A stretch of 64,000 bases of DNA from Campylobacter showae (GTDB lineage: Bacteria > Campylobacterota > Campylobacteria > Campylobacterales > Campylobacteraceae). Position numbers and translations under genes: made by a program. The notes under the pieces were generated by a model. That model ran no database searches. It was given only the letters and a program-made list of their open reading frames with translations, and was not told the DNA's origin. The stretch covers positions 1 to 64,000 of the forward strand of contig NZ_LR535679.1 in NCBI RefSeq assembly GCF_900699785.1, in the 5' to 3' direction. Below, one piece after another: positions 53,012 through 61,621 of the stretch (its first letter is position 1; each line of letters opens with the position of its first letter).

Positions 53012-54730
53012 ATGAGCGAGCAAAGAATAATAATAGACCCCATAACCAGGATAGAAGGCCACCTGCGCATAGAGGTTGTCGTGGATGAAAATAACGTAGT
53101 TAAAGAGGCCTACTCGGGCTCTACGCTTTGGCGCGGCATAGAGCAGGTCGTAAAGGGGCGAGATCCGAGGGATGCTGGATTTTTCATGCAGAGGATTTGC
53201 GGCGTTTGTACGTTTTCGCACTACCGCGCGGGCATCATGGCCGTCGAGGACGCGCTAGGCATCACGCCTCCGCTAAACGCGCAGCTAACGCGCACCCTTA
53301 TGAATAACGCCCTTTATATGCACGATCATCCCGTGCATTTTTATCAGCTTCACGGCCTTGACTGGGCGGACGTAGTTTCGGCTCTAAGCGCGGACGTACA
53401 CAAGGCTAGCGACGAGGCGTTTAAATACTGCGACACGCCTTACGCGACCGGCGCAGATAAGCTAAAAGAGGTAAAAGAGCGCGTTGAAGCCTTCGTAAAA
53501 AAGGGAAATTTAGGACCTTTTGCAAACGCCTACTGGGGACATCCGACTTATAAATTTACGCCCGAGCAAAATTTGATCGTGCTATCGCACTATCTAGAGT
53601 GCCTAAGGATACAAAGGACGGTGGCGCAGATGATGGCGATATTTGGCTCCAAAAACCCGCACCCCCAAAGCCTCACCGTGGGCGGCGTGACCTGCGTGAT
53701 GGACTTGCTAGATCCCGCAAGACTAGGCGAATATCTAACCAAATTTCAAGAAACGGCTGATTTTATCAACCGAGCGTATTATCCAGATCTAGTCATGGCC
53801 GCTAAAGCCTACGGCAGCGAGCCAAGCGTGCTAAAAGACGTCGGCGTGCCAAATTTATTCGCTTACGACGAGTTTTTGGTCGGCAGAAACGAGTATCTGA
53901 TCCAAGGCGGTGCTATCCTAAACGGCGACATCAGTAAGGTTTACGAAGTAAATGGCGACAAGATCACCGAGGAAGCCACTCGCGCATGGTATAAAAACCC
54001 GGCTCCGCTGCATCCGTACGACGGTGAAACCGAGCCAAACTACACCGGCCTAAAAGATATGAAAACATTGGGCGGCAGCGGCAAAGAGGTAGATACCAAA
54101 GTGTTTGACGAAAAGGGCAAATATAGCTGGATCAAAGCTCCTCGCTATGACGGCAAACCGATGCAGGTGGGACCGATAGCCAGCATCATCGTAAACTACG
54201 CCAAAGGTAACGAGCGCGTGGTGAAGATCGTAGATAAATTTTTAAAAGATACGGGACTTCCGCTTGAGGCGGTATTTTCTACGCTAGGCAGAACCGCAAC
54301 CAGGATGCTAGAGGCTAAACTAGTAGCCGATCACGGACTAACCGCCTTTACTAGCTTAGTAGAAAATCTAAAAACCGATCAAGAAACCTGCGCTAAGTAC
54401 GTCATAGATAATGGCAAGGAGTATAAGGGAAATTTTCAAGGCAACGCCCCTCGCGGCGCGCTCAGCCACTGGTGCCGCATAAAGGGCGGCGTGATAACTA
54501 ACTGGCAAGCAGTCGTGCCTAGTACGTGGAACGCCTCGCCAAAAGACGCCGCAAACGTGCGCGGAAGCTACGAGGAGTGCCTCATCGGGCTAAAGATCGC
54601 CGATCTAACCAAGCCGCTTGAGATCATACGCAAGATTCACTCTTATGATCCTTGTATCGCATGCGCCGTGCACGTGATGGATGCGTGCGGCACGCAGCTA
54701 GGCGAATACAAAATCAACCCGAATTTGTGA
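53012..54730 (+). CDS. hydB: [NiFe] hydrogenase large subunit
   Basis: Catalytic subunit carrying the Ni-Fe(CN)2CO centre, 572 residues as precursor. The N-terminal nickel ligands are in RICGVC (Cys63, Cys66) and the C-terminal pair in DPCIACAVH (Cys548, Cys551). The protein ends with an 18-residue extension after His554, which HydD should remove once nickel is inserted. Family signatures such as ITRIEGHLRIEV and GRDPRDAG are present. It has no signal peptide and is exported with HydA via the TAT signal. It is a group 1 uptake enzyme by organisation. Confidence 0.96.
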   Translation: MSEQRIIIDPITRIEGHLRIEVVVDENNVVKEAYSGSTLWRGIEQVVKGRDPRDAGFFMQRICGVCTFSHYRAGIMAVEDALGITPPLNAQLTRTLMNNALYMHDHPVHFYQLHGLDWADVVSALSADVHKASDEAFKYCDTPYATGADKLKEVKERVEAFVKKGNLGPFANAYWGHPTYKFTPEQNLIVLSHYLECLRIQRTVAQMMAIFGSKNPHPQSLTVGGVTCVMDLLDPARLGEYLTKFQETADFINRAYYPDLVMAAKAYGSEPSVLKDVGVPNLFAYDEFLVGRNEYLIQGGAILNGDISKVYEVNGDKITEEATRAWYKNPAPLHPYDGETEPNYTGLKDMKTLGGSGKEVDTKVFDEKGKYSWIKAPRYDGKPMQVGPIASIIVNYAKGNERVVKIVDKFLKDTGLPLEAVFSTLGRTATRMLEAKLVADHGLTAFTSLVENLKTDQETCAKYVIDNGKEYKGNFQGNAPRGALSHWCRIKGGVITNWQAVVPSTWNASPKDAANVRGSYEECLIGLKIADLTKPLEIIRKIHSYDPCIACAVHVMDACGTQLGEYKINPNL

Positions 54731-54741
54731 AAGGAGCGACT

Positions 54742-55425
54742 ATGAGCGAGCATAAATTTGACCGCAAAAGCGAGTATGAATTTTCCATCGGGCTTAGGGC
54801 GACGCACTGGATCAGGTTTTTTGCCATCACATTTTTAGTCGTGAGCGGATACTATATATCGTATGTTTTCGTTAGCCCCGAGGTCACGACCGAGCCCGTG
54901 CTGTTTATGAACGCCAAGTGGCGCGCGGCTCATCAGATCGCGGGGTTTATCTTGATAGCGTGCTTTATTTTCAAGCTCTACCTATTTATATTTGACAAAT
55001 ACAGCCGCAAAGAGGTCGTTAGTATCGTCGATTTTTTTAATCCCAAAGTCTGGATAGCGCAGATAAAATACTATCTGTTTTTAGGCCCGCACCCGCATCT
55101 AAAGGGCGTTTATAATCCGCTTCAGTTTGCGTCGTATTTTTTCTTTTATCTAGTGCTTTTTTTGATCTGCCTAACGGGTCTCGTTCTCTACGTCCACGTC
55201 TATCACGAGGGGCTTGGCGGGCTACTTTACGAGCCGATGAGGCAGTGCGAGGAGCTAATGGGCGGGTTAGCAAACGTCCGTACGATACACCGCATCTGCA
55301 TGTGGATCATCATGATTTTCGTCGTAGCGCACGTATATATGGCGGTATTTAACGCCGTAAAAGGCAAAAACGGAGCTATGGACGCGATTATTAGCGGCTA
55401 CAAATACGTAAAAGACGAGCACTGA
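54742..55425 (+). CDS. hydC: Hydrogenase cytochrome b subunit
   Basis: Membrane diheme cytochrome b that passes electrons from the hydrogenase to menaquinone. The start ATG 54742 has AAGGAG upstream. The 227-residue protein has four membrane helices and heme-ligating histidines in RATHWIRFF, WRAAHQIAGF, VYHEG-type and IHRICMWIIMIFVVAHVYMA contexts. Family motifs and position directly after hydB make the assignment firm. The stop overlaps the hydD start by one base (TGATG). Confidence 0.94.
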   Translation: MSEHKFDRKSEYEFSIGLRATHWIRFFAITFLVVSGYYISYVFVSPEVTTEPVLFMNAKWRAAHQIAGFILIACFIFKLYLFIFDKYSRKEVVSIVDFFNPKVWIAQIKYYLFLGPHPHLKGVYNPLQFASYFFFYLVLFLICLTGLVLYVHVYHEGLGGLLYEPMRQCEELMGGLANVRTIHRICMWIIMIFVVAHVYMAVFNAVKGKNGAMDAIISGYKYVKDEH

Positions 55426-56099
55426 TGCGGGTTTTGGTGCTAGGTATCGGCAACGTGATGTTTGGCGACGAGGGAGTTGGAGTGCATTTTGTCAAAATGA
55501 TGGAGCGAAACTATAAATTTAGCCCTAAAATCAGGGCTAAATTTGACTCCGCTTTAAATTTGGACGATAAATTTGACGCGTCAAATTTGGACGTCGCAAA
55601 CTCAAATTTAAGTAGCGATTTGGCTAGTCGAGACGGCTTTAAATTTAACGCGGACGGCGCAAATTTGGAGCTAAGATTTATCGATGGCGGTACGCTAGCT
55701 ATGGCGCTAACGCCCCTTATAGCTCAGGCGGACGTTTTGATAGTCGCCGACTGCATCAGCGCAGATGGCGGCGAGACGGGGGATGTGTATTTTTTCGGTT
55801 ACGAGCAGATGCCGCCATCTATCTCGTGGAACGGCTCCGCGCACGAAGTCGAGATGCTTGAGACTTTGCGCTTGATGGAGCTTGCGGGCGATTTGCCGCG
55901 GACTAAAATTTTAGGTATCGTGCCAAAACGCATCGAGCCTATGAGCTTTGAGATCTCGTCGCAGGCGCAAGAGGGCGTAAATTTGATGGAAAAGACGCTT
56001 TTAAACGAGCTTTCGCGGCTTGGATTTAGCTACGAAAAGATCGCAAATTTTAGCGTCTCTGGCATCGCTTTAGAGTTTTCAAAAAAGGGCGCGATATGA
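55425..56099 (+). CDS. hydD: Hydrogenase maturation protease, with AAATTT-rich insertion
   Basis: HydD cleaves the C-terminal extension of HydB after nickel insertion. The N-terminus has VLGIGNVMFGDEGVGVHFV with the metal-binding Asp/Glu; later motifs are FIDGGTLAMALTPLI, VADCISADG and the His-containing SWNGSAHEVEMLETL. Between residues about 33 and 80 there is a ~47-residue insertion of low complexity (DKFDASNLDVANSNL). Its DNA contains eight AAATTT words and a perfect 12-bp palindromic hairpin. Without it the length, about 177, would fit the family. The reading frame is intact. It overlaps hydE by four bases. Confidence 0.9.
   Translation: MRVLVLGIGNVMFGDEGVGVHFVKMMERNYKFSPKIRAKFDSALNLDDKFDASNLDVANSNLSSDLASRDGFKFNADGANLELRFIDGGTLAMALTPLIAQADVLIVADCISADGGETGDVYFFGYEQMPPSISWNGSAHEVEMLETLRLMELAGDLPRTKILGIVPKRIEPMSFEISSQAQEGVNLMEKTLLNELSRLGFSYEKIANFSVSGIALEFSKKGAI
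55515..55544. repeat. 12-bp inverted repeat inside hydD
   Basis: AAATTTAGCCCT (55515-55526) and AGGGCTAAATTT (55533-55544), perfect complements with a 6-base loop. The same arm sequence forms the hairpin at 63446-63489, so it seems to be a dispersed element, here inserted in frame within a coding sequence. Confidence 0.7.
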
Positions 56100-57631
56100 T
56101 TTTAGCTTACGAGTTTGACTGCGCGAGCGAAAATTTCGCCTTTCTTCTTAAATTTTACGCGCAAAAAAGCGGACTAAAATTTAGCCTCAAAAAACAGCGG
56201 GGTTTAACTACGCTTTACGCCCAGGGCGCGCAAGAGGAGCTTTTGGCGTTTTCGGATATGCTTGCTAGCTCGCTGCCTCACAGCGTGTTTTTGCGCGGCT
56301 CAAAGGTCTACGCGAGCCAAAATTTACCGCAAGGCGAAACGAGCGAGCCCGTAAACGCCCTCTCAAACATCACGCCGCGCGTCGTTAGCGCTTATTTTAA
56401 AGGTGAGCTAGAAGAGTGCGAGAACGGCGTTTTTAGCGATGTTTGCGTTTTTACGGACGGCAAATTTACGCCCGTAACGAAGGCGAATTTTAACGAGCTT
56501 TTGGATTTTGCTTTTAAAAATTTAAGCGCGGGCGTTAAATTTAAAGATATTAGCGGCGAATTTGAAGCGTCAAATTTTACCGAACTAAACGAAAATTTTA
56601 ATCTTTTAATGCCTACAAATCTTAAAAATTTACCCAAAATTTTTATCGCAAACAAAGCCGAACAAGTAGCCCTAGCAAGCTACGAAAAGCCCGCCGTTAC
56701 GCTAAAAACGACGGCTATTTACCGCGGCAATCACCCAAACTCGCCTAGATTTTTTGACGTCTGCGCCCCTAGAGACATTTTCGTCTACGCGCTTTGCGAC
56801 AAGCTTTTTAAAGCGGGCGCAAATTTTATCGCTTTTTTGGCGCAAAAGCCGCCGTTTAAGGCTACCGTACTTGAAAACGGATATATTTTTAGCGGCTCTA
56901 GGATTTATTATTCGCGCGCAAATTTGAGCGAAGTAGAGGGCGCCGCGGATAAAAATCTAGCGAATTTTAATCTCGCAAAAAAAGAATTCGACGAAGAAGG
57001 CGGGATAGCTAGGATATTTTTAAGCAGGTTTAAAGACGATGAAGTTAAAATTTACCCCAAATTTGATGATTTTAACGTCTTAAATTTCGCCTTGCCCGCA
57101 AGCTTTGACGAGCTTTACGCGCAGATAAGGCGCGAGGAGGGCGGCGAGAGTTTGCTTCAAAATTACGGCGAAAGCTTTAGCCTACCGCGCGGCGAGCTAA
57201 ATGTACAAAACGGCTTTTTCGGGCTATTTTGCATGGCTGGAGCGCTGCTTGGATTTGATAGCGATGCGCAAAAATCGGGCGAAATTTTACTGCAAAACGC
57301 GAGCGATTTTAACGGCGCAAAAGGGCCTAGGCTTGATTTTAAAATGCTAAACAAAACGCATTTTGACGTCGTTAAATTTGCTAGAAGCGGCATGAGTTTT
57401 AGGCTCGCAGGCGTCGATGCGAGGCTGCTTAGCTACGGATACGCCGAGTCGTTAGCATATTTTTTGAGCGATTTTTCAGACGCGCTAAAGCAGGATTTTA
57501 GCGTGCAAAACGCGCTGCTTTGCGGCTCGCTTTTTGAGAACAAAACGCTTGCGAATTTGACGTTAAAGCATCTAAGAACAGGCTTAAACGCCAAATTTAG
57601 CAAAGAGTTTTTGATTGAAGAGATGTTTTAA
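56096..57631 (+). CDS. hydE: Hydrogenase accessory protein HydE
   Basis: A 511-residue protein at the position of HydE in the hydABCDE operons of Wolinella, Helicobacter and Campylobacter, where it is needed for hydrogenase formation or activity (recalled from the family; the mechanism is not established). I see no signal peptide, and no metal-binding cysteine cluster or nucleotide-binding loop stands out. The N-terminal ~80 residues (AYEFDCASENFAFLLKFY) and the C-terminal region (GELNVQNGFFGLFCMAGALLGF) are the most structured-looking parts. The start overlaps hydD (ATGA) and the stop overlaps hypF by 17 bases. The name rests mainly on context. Confidence 0.75.
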   Translation: MILAYEFDCASENFAFLLKFYAQKSGLKFSLKKQRGLTTLYAQGAQEELLAFSDMLASSLPHSVFLRGSKVYASQNLPQGETSEPVNALSNITPRVVSAYFKGELEECENGVFSDVCVFTDGKFTPVTKANFNELLDFAFKNLSAGVKFKDISGEFEASNFTELNENFNLLMPTNLKNLPKIFIANKAEQVALASYEKPAVTLKTTAIYRGNHPNSPRFFDVCAPRDIFVYALCDKLFKAGANFIAFLAQKPPFKATVLENGYIFSGSRIYYSRANLSEVEGAADKNLANFNLAKKEFDEEGGIARIFLSRFKDDEVKIYPKFDDFNVLNFALPASFDELYAQIRREEGGESLLQNYGESFSLPRGELNVQNGFFGLFCMAGALLGFDSDAQKSGEILLQNASDFNGAKGPRLDFKMLNKTHFDVVKFARSGMSFRLAGVDARLLSYGYAESLAYFLSDFSDALKQDFSVQNALLCGSLFENKTLANLTLKHLRTGLNAKFSKEFLIEEMF

Positions 57632-59840
57632 ATATGAAATTTCAGGTTTAGTCCAAGGCGTCGGCTTTCGCCCTTTTGTTTATAATCTAGCCCTTAAATT
57701 CAGCCTTGCGGGCGAAATTTACAACGACGACGAGGGCGTGAAGCTAACGCTTTGCGGCCCAGACGAGCAGATAGAAAAATTTGAAAAAGCGCTGCATGAG
57801 GAGCTACCCAGCCTCGCTCGCATCGACGAGATGAGAAAAACCGAGCTAGAGGACGCGAAATTTGACGAGTTTAAGATAGTCGCCTCAAAATCAGCCAAAA
57901 AACACGCGCCCATCTTGCCCGATTTTGCCCTCTGCACAGACTGCGAGCGCGAGTTTTACGATCCCGCAGACCCGAGGTATCATTATCCTTTTATCAACTG
58001 CACCAACTGCGGCCCGAGGTTTTCGATTATCAAGTCGCTGCCTTACGACCGCGCAAACACGACGATGAACTCGTTTAAGATGTGCGAATTTTGCGGCGGC
58101 GAATACAAAAATCCGCTAAATCGCCGCTATCATGCCCAGCCCGTCTCCTGCCCAAACTGCGGGCCTAGGCTTGCTCTAAAAGATAAATTCGGACGTGTTT
58201 TGGCGCTGGATAACGATAGCGCAAAGCAGGCCGCGCGTCTCATAAACGAGGGTAAAATTTTAGCCGTAAAAGGGCTTGGCGGATTTCATCTGATGTGCCG
58301 TTTAAAGGATGATACGGTGAGGCTTTTAAGAGAGCGAAAAAAGCGCCCTAGAAAGCCATTTGCCGTGATGTGCAAGGACGTTTCGCGCGCTAAAAAATAC
58401 GCACGAATTTCGCCCGAAGAAGAGCGGCTTTTAAGCTCAAATTTAAAACCGATCGTCGTTTTGCAAAGCTTGCCTGGCGCGCCGATTCCGTCAAATTTGG
58501 CGCCGGGGCTTAATAAAATCGGCATATTTTTGCCCTACACGGGCATTCATCTTTTGCTTTTTGAGTACCTAGATGGCGACGTCATCGCTACCTCGGCCAA
58601 CGTCTCGGGCGAGCCGATAATCTACGACGAAAAGGACCTGCGAGAAAAGCTGGGCAGCGTGATAGATTTTTACCTAGATAACGACCGCGAGATACACTCG
58701 CCAAGCGACGATAGTATCGCATTCGTAGCTGGCGGCGAGCCTATCTTTATCCGTACCAGCCGCGGCGTGCATCCTAAGTTTATCCGCACGAAATTTAAGA
58801 GCGAAAAGACCGTTTTGGCCGTCGGAGCGGAGCTAAAAAATCAGTTTGCGATCTTTAAGGACGGCGAGCTGATGATAAGCCCGTATATCGGCGATCTAAA
58901 AAACGTCGCGACCTATGAGCGTTTTTGCGCGCTAATCAATCTTTTTAGCGAGATTTACGAGCTAAAATTTGACGAGATCGTAGCGGATTTGCACCCGCAC
59001 TTTTTAAACCTAAAATGGGCGCGCGAATACGCCGCGAATTTGGGCCCAAATATCACGCAAATCCAGCACCATCACGCGCATTTGCTATCGGTGATTTTAG
59101 AAAACGATTTGGACGCAAAGCGCGAGTATCTGGGCTTTTGCTTTGACGGTACGGGATACGGCGCGGACGGGAGCGTTTGGGGCGGAGAGATACTAAAAGT
59201 GCGCGGCAAGGAGTACGAGCGAGTTTGCAAATTTGACGAAATTTTGCTAATCGGCGGCGAAGCTAGCGTGAAAAATATCTGGCAGATCGCTTATGCCGCG
59301 ATATTAAAATATGATTTAGAGTGCGAGGCGGAGGCGTTTTTAGCCAAATTTGAGCCCGCTAAGCTAAAAAATATAAAAATCTTGCACGAAAAGCAAATAA
59401 ACTGCGTAAAAACTAGCTCGCTTGGACGTATATTCGACGCGTTTGCGGCGGTGATCTTGGGGCTTGATAGCATTAGCTACGAGGGGGAGGCGGGGATGAG
59501 CCTGGAGGCGCTTTTTGACGCAAATTTGGACGTCTGCTACGAGTTTGAAATCAGGAGTGATAAAATTTGCTTTAAAGAGGCCTTTAAAAGAGCTCTAAAT
59601 GACGATGCTAAAACGGCTGCGACGGGCTTTATAAAGGGGCTTGCAAAGCTCGTAGCAGACGTGGCTTGCGCGCAGCCTAACGACGTCTTGCTAGCGGGTG
59701 GCGTTTTTCAAAATAAAGCCCTGCTTGAAAATGTAATTTTAATTCTTAAGCAAAAAGGTAAGAAGTATTACATAAATAAAAACTTTTCGTCAAACGACTC
59801 TTCGGTAGCTATCGGTCAAATCGCGCTTACATTAATTTAA
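57615..59840 (+). CDS. hypF: Carbamoyltransferase HypF
   Basis: HypF uses carbamoyl phosphate and ATP to transfer a carbamoyl group to HypE, the source of cyanide ligands of the Ni-Fe centre. The 741 residues contain in order an acylphosphatase domain (GLVQGVGFRPFVYN), two zinc fingers (CTDCEREF, CTNCGPRFS, CEFCGGEY, CPNCGPRLAL), a YrdC-like domain (KGLGGFHLMCR, KRPRKPFAVM) and a Kae1/OSGEP-like domain (VQHHHAHLLSV-type IQHHHAHLLSV, DGTGYGADGSVWGGE). The start is TTG 57615 inside the end of hydE, so it relies on translational coupling. Confidence 0.93.
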   Translation: MKRCFKYEISGLVQGVGFRPFVYNLALKFSLAGEIYNDDEGVKLTLCGPDEQIEKFEKALHEELPSLARIDEMRKTELEDAKFDEFKIVASKSAKKHAPILPDFALCTDCEREFYDPADPRYHYPFINCTNCGPRFSIIKSLPYDRANTTMNSFKMCEFCGGEYKNPLNRRYHAQPVSCPNCGPRLALKDKFGRVLALDNDSAKQAARLINEGKILAVKGLGGFHLMCRLKDDTVRLLRERKKRPRKPFAVMCKDVSRAKKYARISPEEERLLSSNLKPIVVLQSLPGAPIPSNLAPGLNKIGIFLPYTGIHLLLFEYLDGDVIATSANVSGEPIIYDEKDLREKLGSVIDFYLDNDREIHSPSDDSIAFVAGGEPIFIRTSRGVHPKFIRTKFKSEKTVLAVGAELKNQFAIFKDGELMISPYIGDLKNVATYERFCALINLFSEIYELKFDEIVADLHPHFLNLKWAREYAANLGPNITQIQHHHAHLLSVILENDLDAKREYLGFCFDGTGYGADGSVWGGEILKVRGKEYERVCKFDEILLIGGEASVKNIWQIAYAAILKYDLECEAEAFLAKFEPAKLKNIKILHEKQINCVKTSSLGRIFDAFAAVILGLDSISYEGEAGMSLEALFDANLDVCYEFEIRSDKICFKEAFKRALNDDAKTAATGFIKGLAKLVADVACAQPNDVLLAGGVFQNKALLENVILILKQKGKKYYINKNFSSNDSSVAIGQIALTLI

Positions 59841-59857
59841 ATTAAAGTTTTCTGATG

Positions 59858-59863
59858 TATAAT
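59858..59863 (+). promoter_or_regulatory. -10 element of nikR
   Basis: TATAAT at 59858-59863 with TGATG just upstream, 28 bases before the nikR start codon. It suggests nikR has its own promoter after hypF. Confidence 0.55.
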
Positions 59864-59891
59864 ATCTAATAATTTCTTTAAGGAGGCGATA

Positions 59892-60305
59892 GTGGAAAAT
59901 ATCATAAGATTCAGCGTCTCGTTGCCAAAGCAGTTATTAGACGAACTTGACAACAAAATAAGCGCTCAGGGCTATGCTTCGAGAAGTGAGTTCACTCGCG
60001 ATCTGATTAGGGAAAAAATAGTAAATGACAGCTGGAAGGACGCAGATGAGGATCTTATCGGCGTTTTGACGCTCATTTATCTACATCACCAAAACGACCT
60101 CGTCGTGAAAATGATGGACATCGAGCACAAGGCGAACCTGCACATCGCCTGCACGACTCACGTCCACGTGGATCACGATAACTGCCTAGAGACTCTGATA
60201 CTGCGCGGCAAAGCAGGGACTATCGAGAAATTTTCAGAAAAAATGGGCGGACTAAAAGGGGTTAAATTTGCAAAACTCACCAAGGCTGCCATCCCGCGCT
60301 CATAG
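59892..60305 (+). CDS. nikR: Nickel-responsive transcriptional regulator NikR
   Basis: A ribbon-helix-helix repressor/activator that senses nickel. The 137-residue protein has the RHH domain ([20 protein letters not shown], then [12 protein letters not shown]) and the ACT-like metal domain. The high-affinity nickel ligands are all present at the E. coli spacing: His79 (DIEHK), His90, His92 and Cys98 (HVHVDHDNC). The start is GTG 59892 with AAGGAGG upstream. It sits between hydrogenase genes and is followed by a strong terminator. Likely targets are the hydrogenase locus and nickel uptake. Confidence 0.96.
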   Translation: MENIIRFSVSLPKQLLDELDNKISAQGYASRSEFTRDLIREKIVNDSWKDADEDLIGVLTLIYLHHQNDLVVKMMDIEHKANLHIACTTHVHVDHDNCLETLILRGKAGTIEKFSEKMGGLKGVKFAKLTKAAIPRS

Positions 60306-60314
60306 CGCTTAAAA

Positions 60315-60353
60315 TGCGGGCGGGTCTGATAAGCTCTATCAAATTTGCCCGCA
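60315..60353 (+). terminator. Terminator after nikR
   Basis: Outer arms TGCGGGC (60315-60321) and GCCCGCA (60347-60353) with an inner TGATA/TATCA stem, followed by AAAAAATCTCTTTTTT. It lies 10 bases after the nikR stop. Confidence 0.75.
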
Positions 60354-60437
60354 AAAAATCTCTTTTTTATCGCGCATTTAGCCCTTTGATGTTAAAATCG
60401 CCGGAATTTATCGCTATTTTTATCCTAAGGCTAAAAT

Positions 60438-61608
60438 TTGAAACATATTTCTTTTAAAAATTTCGTCCAAAACGAGGCGAGTTCGGGTATCTTGCTCATA
60501 CTTGCCGCAATTTTTGCGATGATATTTCAAAACGGTTTTTTGAGCGGCTTTTACAACTCCTTTTTACGCATAAATATGGGCGTGGTTTTCGGCGAATTTA
60601 GCTTGCAAAAGCCGCTTATTTTGTGGGTAAACGACGGGCTCATGGCGGTTTTTTTCTTTCTTTTAGGGCTTGAGCTAAAGCGCGAGATAGTCGAGGGCGA
60701 GATGCGAAATCCCGCTCAGATAGTGCTACCTATCGTGGGCGCAGTCGGCGGTATCGTCATGCCCGCGCTCGTTTTTACGCATTTAACCACGCTGCTGCTT
60801 CTGCGATAAAAGGCTGGGTAGTCCCGGCCGTGACGGATGTAGCATTTACTCTAGGTATCATAATGATTTTAGGTAAAATAGTGCCGGCGAGTTTAAAATT
60901 TTTTTCGTGACGCTATTATACATCGACGACGTTTGCGCGATTTTGATAACGGCGATATTTTACGTCGGATATCTCTCGGCAATGTCGTTTATGGTTGTTA
61001 GACCAGCTGCTCTTGGGACTTTTAGCTTCAAATTTAGCCGGCATAATATAAAAGCTTGCTACGTGATTTTTTGGGTATAATACTTCGGATGAGCGTGCTA
61101 AAATTGGACGCCCATGCGACGCCAGCGGGTATCGTGGCGGTATTTTTATGCCGCTTAAGGCAAAGAGGACGAGGGTTCGATGCTAATTAGATTAAGTACG
61201 ACTCGCACGTCTGCATCGCCTTTTTCGTTTTGTCGGCATACGCCCTCGTGAGTGCCGATATTCGGCTAAAAGGCGCCTGGCTATAGCAAATTTCCACCCC
61301 GTGTCTCTAGGCGTCATACCGGGGCTGTTTGCGGGTAAGCGGCTAGGAGTGTTTGGATTTTGCTTTTTGCGAGTTAAATTTAAGCTTGCAAAGCTACCCA
61401 AATACTGCAACCCGGCTCAGTTTTACGGTCTTTGCTTGCTTACTGGTACCATCTTTACGATGAGTTTTTTATAAATTTGCTCTCCTATCACGACACGCAC
61501 GAGTTCGCGTACGCCGATAAGCCCGCGGTACTTATCGCATCGCTGATCTCGGGCAGGGCGGGCTATGCGATGCTTTACCGGGCGGGGCGACACAGGAAGA
61601 TAAAATAA
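60438..61608 (+). pseudogene. nhaA: Frameshifted Na+/H+ antiporter NhaA
   Basis: The first 115 codons (from TTG 60438) encode a normal NhaA N-terminus (NEASSGILLILAAIFAMIF, FFLLGLELKREIVEGEMRNP). A one-base change near 60781 then shifts the frame. In other frames the homology resumes in order: FNHAA.SAIKGW region and AVTDVAFTLGIIMILG (to ~60900), TLLYIDDVCAILITAIFY with the two transport Asp residues (from ~60903), [33 protein letters not shown] and finally SLISGRAGYAML ending at TAA 61606-61608. One shift falls in a seven-T run. At least five disruptions over a full-length ~390-codon region make this a decaying pseudogene, unless several are sequencing errors. Confidence 0.88.
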
Positions 61609-61621
61609 ACGGAGTAGAAAA

